Of a stretch of 64,000 nt of DNA, positions 58,996 to 64,000 are shown piece after piece. The position numbers and the translations under genes were made by a program. Source of the DNA: Sipunculus nudus (taxonomy: Eukaryota > Annelida > Sipuncula > Golfingiida > Sipunculidae); the NCBI GenBank assembly GCA_026874595.1, contig CM049307.1, positions 43,902,362 through 43,966,361 on the forward strand, read 5' to 3'. Below the pieces are notes generated by a model. It had not been told where the DNA came from. It did no database searches and saw only the letters and a program-made list of their open reading frames with translations. Position 1 is the stretch's first letter, and every line of letters begins with the position of its first letter.

Positions 58996-61238
58996 ACCAC
59001 GCTATGTAATTTTCTACAGTATATTTTATCGAATTTTCTTCATCCCCCGTCTCAGAGTGTCGGAATATATAGTGATCGGATCAGTCCCTCTTTCCGTTTG
59101 TCCGTCCTTCAGTAAAAAGTGCCTTTTCCACCAGATACTCAAAAAACCGTTACCAGTATAAACTTCTAATTATTGCATGTTAACGTATGTTATGATCTTC
59201 TGACCTGATTGTGTTTTAGTTACACTAATTGGATTAAAAATATAACTTTTTTTTTAAATGAAAAACCTCATATACGACCAGAAAACTAAAAAATGTTTCT
59301 TATAACTTCTTTTAGTTAAGATGGGAGATATATCTTATGTTTCTCCTGACCTGATTAGGTTTTGGTCTCATCTGGTTCATTTCTGGATTTTCTTTATGAA
59401 TTCTTAAATTTCTGGAAACAAATTACGAATGCTTAAATGCTATTTCTTATGTGATTAAATATCTCAAAAACATGTACTAATATCCACGTCTATTATTAAG
59501 ACGGCTGGCGTATTTTATGGGTTTAGTTACCTGATAAGGTTTGGTTACACTAGGTTCGTTTTTGGATTTATATTTTTTTTTTGCGAATCTTAAAATTTTA
59601 AATTAACATTCTGTATACGATCTTGCATTTCAAGTATGGTTCATGATTTTAAGTTCAAATTATTAAGGCAGGTAATATTAAGCGTTCAGATGAGCCATAG
59701 TTTATGCATTCTCCATTGGTACTTTAATCATATTTCACTTTGTATTACAAAACAAAAGTGCACATTTCTCACATAACACATCGACGGGGGATAAGATCCG
59801 CTTGATATTTTCTAGTCTTTATATTTATTATCTGTATAATATGGAAGATGTCACACTAATATTCTGTCTTGTTTCAATGTCCATATACAGGAATTGAGAT
59901 CGCTCAAATGAATTCATAAACAGTGACAGAGGTTTGCCACATGTCATGAATTTCATAATATCGGCAGGGGTTTTTGTTTCATGATTTTCATAATTTTATT
60001 TACAGGAATATGCAAAGTGATTCACTATGTTGTGACATGTATGAACGGCATATCATGATCCTTTTAATATTTTTCAAGCCATTCTTAAAATATCGTGATA
60101 CATACTGAATATCAACTTAACCAAATTTTTCATACTTAATTTATGTTATCATTTCCCCCAACTCGAGTATATTTTACATATTATATATTTTTTTATTATA
60201 TATTAATCATTATATACTAATCTTATATGAATCATATACATAACACGATTTATCATTTGTATTGGATATTATATAACATTTTAATTCCATATATGTCAAA
60301 ATGCAAAATATTTCTGTCAGTTCATATGGCCTCAGTTGTGATGTTAAAATGTTAATTAAGAACTTTCTTATTATCAATTTCTTAATGTTTCTACATTAAT
60401 ATTTGTATAATTTGCATGAAACGAGAACGACTGTAAATCTGACTGCTTTAAATTTGCTTGTAGTCAGAAGTTTTTATAACACTGAATATGTTGATTTTGA
60501 TTTTGAATGTGTCACTGCCTTTTGATGTGCGGATGAAAATGCAATGACCCAAAATTGTCTAATGCTAATTTATATATTGCATCGATTTTGCTTTAAATGT
60601 GGAATATCATGAATTTATAATATATAACACGTAATATAATTCATGAATCAGCAGCGTAAGTTACAGGCAAGGATTATAGCATGCTAAATGGTCGGTAAAA
60701 AAAGGATAAATTTGCCATGAATGTAAAACAAGTAATTTAAATAATAAGACTGAATTTTCGAGATAACATTGGGATAACAGTAGTTTAAAGCACACTTAAT
60801 TCGGTAGAAGCATACAACATGTTTTTGAGTTTGCTTCAGTAAAATAATGCTTATTGCTTTAACAGCCATTCTGTTGCTCTGAATTTTAATATCGTCATCC
60901 TATATACATGTATACATATTCAATAAATCATTATTACTTTAAAATAGTAATAATGCGAATAAACATGCATACAATGGAATCGACTGTAATTTACAAGCAA
61001 GACGGATGACCTTGACTGAACCATGACAACCAATAAGTTGTCACGACAAACATTTGACGATCCTTTTGACAGATATAGAATATAAATTTTGACAACCTGA
61101 GTTTTTGTGTTAGTTACATCCATTTGGCAACCCCTTAAGTTGTCGATTTGTCAACCCTATGTTTTCAGTACCCATGCTGAGTGACTTTTTTATTCTAACC
61201 ATTTATACAACCTTGTAAAACAAATAAAGTTTCATTTA
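58996..61238. other. AT-rich presumed intronic sequence
   Basis: Low-GC DNA with no recognised exon, RNA or repeat family over more than 2 kb. GGTTTTGGT and GGTTTGGTTACAC words recur loosely at about 59200-59560, which may be a very old duplication. Confidence 0.4.
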
Positions 61239-61528
61239 GGACATAAAAATAAAAGGTCTGGTTCTCAGGCACCGCCCGCGTCAATTTTAACCCCCGCATC
61301 ATAAATTTTGATTTTCATCTTTCAAAAAGATTAAATAATACAATTTTGATAAGATTGCCTTTGTTATGTAGCGGTTTTACCTGCTTAGGGGAAAAATCTG
61401 TTATTTTCTTGCTTTTACCTGATTATTTGATATTCTTATCGAAGGTAAATAGGTAAATAAAATAAAATATCGCCCGCCCGCAGTGATTTATAAAAAAAGT
61501 GCCTGAGAACTATATCTTTTCTTTTGCC
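61239..61528 (-). mobile_element. MITE with GGTATGGTTCTCAGGCAC inverted termini, copy 3
   Basis: TTA (61236-61238) precedes the element and TTA (61529-61531) follows it. Termini are GGTCTGGTTCTCAGGCAC on the left and GTGCCTGAGAACTATATC on the right. The interior is homologous to copies 1 and 2 but in the opposite orientation: GCCCGCGTCAATTTTAACCC is now at the left. About 290 bp, more diverged than the other two. Confidence 0.8.
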
Positions 61529-62061
61529 TTAAAAGAATACAATAATAATCGATGTTAACAGCTTTCTCGATATATCGTCATTGTTGTTTAAATTTTCGAT
61601 CGCTCCGTTCTATCAAAGATGTTAAAACTTAACCCGATATCCTGCCCCGTATTTGTTGTTTTTTTTCTTTTGGCAAGATTCCTAATGTTAACATGTTTGG
61701 CTTCAATATGTTTGGAAAGTGAATTGGCCCACTCCGCCAAAAGAAAACACGCTTCAAATAACACCGCAGACCAATTTCATGAGCAGGTGAGGTGAAGATG
61801 AAATAAATACAACACGGCTTTTTGATCAGTGGTCGGGCCGTTAATGACGTATCCATGCTTGTTCAACGATGACAAAAACAGAGATATCTAAAGATTAAAG
61901 CTCCGACAAAAATGTTCGTCCAGACAGACAGTTTACAGACATTATGGTATATCAGTAAGTTAATTTCCCATGTGATTTATCCGTGTCGGTTACCCGTACC
62001 CTATCAAGTATAGACAGTTATACTTTTTTTATATGCAGGGGCGGATACATGATTTGGCAAA
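61529..62061. other. Presumed intronic sequence, nothing seen
   Basis: No recognised feature. Confidence 0.4.
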
Positions 62062-62093
62062 GGGGGGGGGGGGGGGGGGGGGGGGGGAGGGGG
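62062..62093. repeat. Poly(G) run
   Basis: 26 uninterrupted G followed by A and five more G. Unusually long for a G homopolymer. Confidence 0.9.
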
Positions 62094-62869
62094 CGCTTAG
62101 AGAAACATTTCAGAATCTTGGCTGAAACGGCGCAATCTTGGAAATTTTAAATGCATCATGTTCTTCAACCTCACTCTGACTTTTTTTATTGCTGATTTTT
62201 CCAGACGTTTAAGGTCGAAGGGGGTTGGGGGGCTTCTGGTATCACGCACTATACATGCTTTATTTTATAACAAAGATAACAGAAACGTATAAAATAAGTG
62301 CCAATCTCAGATAAGATTAAATTCAGTTTACAGGGAATAATATATAAACCAAACAAGGCGGCGCAGCACGTTGCCTGGGTGGTCTGCCTGGTGTCAGTAG
62401 ACTATTGGGTAGTCATAAAAATCCTGCCGTCTTTCGCTTTGCATCGGCGGATATACTGACTTATTTATTACCCAGCCACAGCTATATCACTCTTTTCCGT
62501 CGAACTGATGCCAGAACTTAAGAGGGTTCACCAAATCGTTGTGAGTGGGTGCATTATATCTCTCTTAAACGATATCAATATTTATTATATTCTGACAAGC
62601 TCATGATTAAGCCCGCTCGAATTCAGAAATTTGGAATCATATACGCCACCAACAAAACAGAGTATATATGTAAACGTGTTGCACTGCATTGTTTCCATTA
62701 TATAAATCATATTCTTTGAAGTTATCTTAATTTAAATTTGAATCATATAATTAATGATTCATTTTTTAGATAATCTGGCGAAGCCTTTTGCCCATGAAGA
62801 TATTCTGATACAATTACTCTGCCTCCCTATAACAACACACACAGAAAAATTTATACATATATACAATTA
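62094..62869. other. Presumed intronic sequence, nothing seen
   Basis: No recognised feature. Confidence 0.4.
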
Positions 62870-62882
62870 TATATATATATGC

Positions 62883-62925
<43 letters not shown>
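62870..62925. repeat. (TA)n microsatellite
   Basis: TA repeats interrupted once by GCATG. Confidence 0.95.
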
Positions 62926-62928
<3 letters not shown>

Positions 62929-63138
62929 CTATGTTATCGGCCCTAGACACATTTGGTTTTTGTCATCCGGTGTTGTCTTAAAAAAATTTTGGCCCCTCCC
63001 TTCCAACCCCCTCCCCCGGCCCACTCCTTTCAGCTTATGTGTTTACGATGTGTGTTTGCACTCCTTTTGATTGCTTAGCCATCTGTGTATGCTTACCGCA
63101 AAACAATGGGTTTGATTTAAATAGGCACCTTGATTAAA

Positions 63139-63472
63139 GAAATCTGCGTTCGAAAGAATGCAAGCCACCGCGATGGGGGGGGGGGGTCCCAAAACCGTTT
63201 GGATTTACTTATTTGACTCATATTCACAGGTTCATTCGTACAAAAGTGATTGCACATTTGTAAATATTCTCTTAGTGACGTTCCTGGATCCGCATCATGG
63301 GCCGGATCCACACAAAAAATCTTATCGATTCTTCATTGGCCCATTCCTGGAATCCCCTGAATCGTTTAAAAGATCCCCCTAATGACTGCGTGCATGAGTT
63401 ATTTTCGAACAAACACACAAACACACACACGAAGGAGGATAAACGCATACCCTACTGCGTGGCGGAGTAAAA
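63139..63472. repeat. Dispersed repeat with GCCTCCGCCA-type ends, copy 2
   Basis: Homologous along its length to 58626-58995: GAATGCAAGCCACCGCGATG at the left, AGGTTCATTCGT, GACGTTCCTGGATCCG, GGCCGGATCCACAC and a (CA)-rich tail, ending GTGGCGGAG. A 12-base poly(G) run replaces the left-hand GC block (63175-63186). Confidence 0.75.
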
Positions 63473-64000
63473 AATATCGTTTTCTTTTTAATTTTAAAGT
63501 TATTCCGGTGTGGTTGTTATGACATGCTGAAAACGTCAGTTATATTGTTTACATTATTATTTCCACGCACAAACCTTGGCTGTCATCTATATAAATGCCT
63601 GCTTATTGATATAACATATACCTCCGGCGTACAGTATAACCATGGAAACGATGCAATTTGGACGATGTTATTCTTCCATCTGGCTGTATTGGTGCCATAT
63701 TCCGTGTAGATACAGGGGATGTATTTGTATACGGCAACTAACATCCATCGTTTGCAGTGAAAAGGTTTTCAATAGACTCTTACCGAGCGTCATTATAAAT
63801 GACCCCGATAAGCAAATGGTCAAGGTTTGCAAGTATATAATATTTTAAATGATTCGCGTTTGCTTGCTGATATGATCTGCTGATGGGACCTTAACCAAAA
63901 AATTGAAGGGTATCAATCCATAATTTCTTTATATATTTTGAAGAAGACAAATATCGCGACCGAAAATTCGTAAACTGACGGTGTAATAACGTTACTTTTA
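63473..64000. other. Presumed intronic sequence to window end
   Basis: Frames at 63524 and 63642 are short and unrecognised. No PRKG1 exon was identified before the end. Confidence 0.4.

Overview
This window looks like a gene-poor, AT-rich piece of an animal nuclear genome, most likely a marine invertebrate such as a bivalve or other mollusc. The phylum is inference; no species can be named. Support comes from spliced genes with GT/AG introns, an animal-type cGMP-dependent protein kinase exon, a SOX-like HMG-box gene, dozens of (TA)n microsatellites, minisatellites, small inverted-repeat transposons (MITEs), a decayed LINE and tRNA-derived SINE sequence. Nothing is bacterial or viral in character.

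Only two genes can be supported, both on the + strand. The first is a divergent SOX-like HMG-box transcription factor in three secure exons (22835-22997, 24212-24406, 25715-26871), with a plausible extra 5' exon (22097-22129). Splicing is in frame throughout and gives about 502 to 515 residues. The HMG core reads RPMNSYMLF where SOX proteins have RPMNAFMVW. Two perfect palindromic CRE sites lie just upstream, and a third, fused to an E-box, lies 5.5 kb upstream. The second gene begins at 44855 with the first coding exon of cGMP-dependent protein kinase 1 (PRKG1/foraging type). It encodes a leucine zipper and the autoinhibitory RAQGISAEP motif and ends at a consensus donor at 45129/45130. No later exon was recognised, so its first intron probably fills the rest of the window.

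Layout: 1-13 kb is AT-rich with (TA)n tracts, one TA-flanked MITE, a 60-bp-arm hairpin and a recent 117-bp duplication. 13-17 kb has a 32-bp minisatellite between two blocks of higher GC that may be regulatory. 17.6-18.2 kb holds a LINE relic. 22-27.5 kb is the HMG gene, with a 68-bp higher-order tandem repeat in its last intron. 28-40 kb is intergenic, with a 469-bp tandem duplication. 40.2-41.8 kb is a 12-bp minisatellite touching the end of a hAT-like element. 42.7-43.4 kb is a 428-bp duplication that carries an inverted copy of the 33.6-kb repeat. 43.6-45.1 kb is the PRKG1 5' region. 45-64 kb, the presumed PRKG1 intron 1, holds three copies of one TTA-flanked MITE, a SINE, a nested pair of transposons, two copies of a 340-370-bp repeat, and a GC-richer block with a perfect DR1 nuclear-receptor site.

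The two genes have no evident joint function. Homeodomain-type motifs in several non-repetitive GC-raised blocks suggest a regulatory landscape, but that needs comparative data. No intact tRNA, rRNA, CRISPR array or autonomous transposase was seen.
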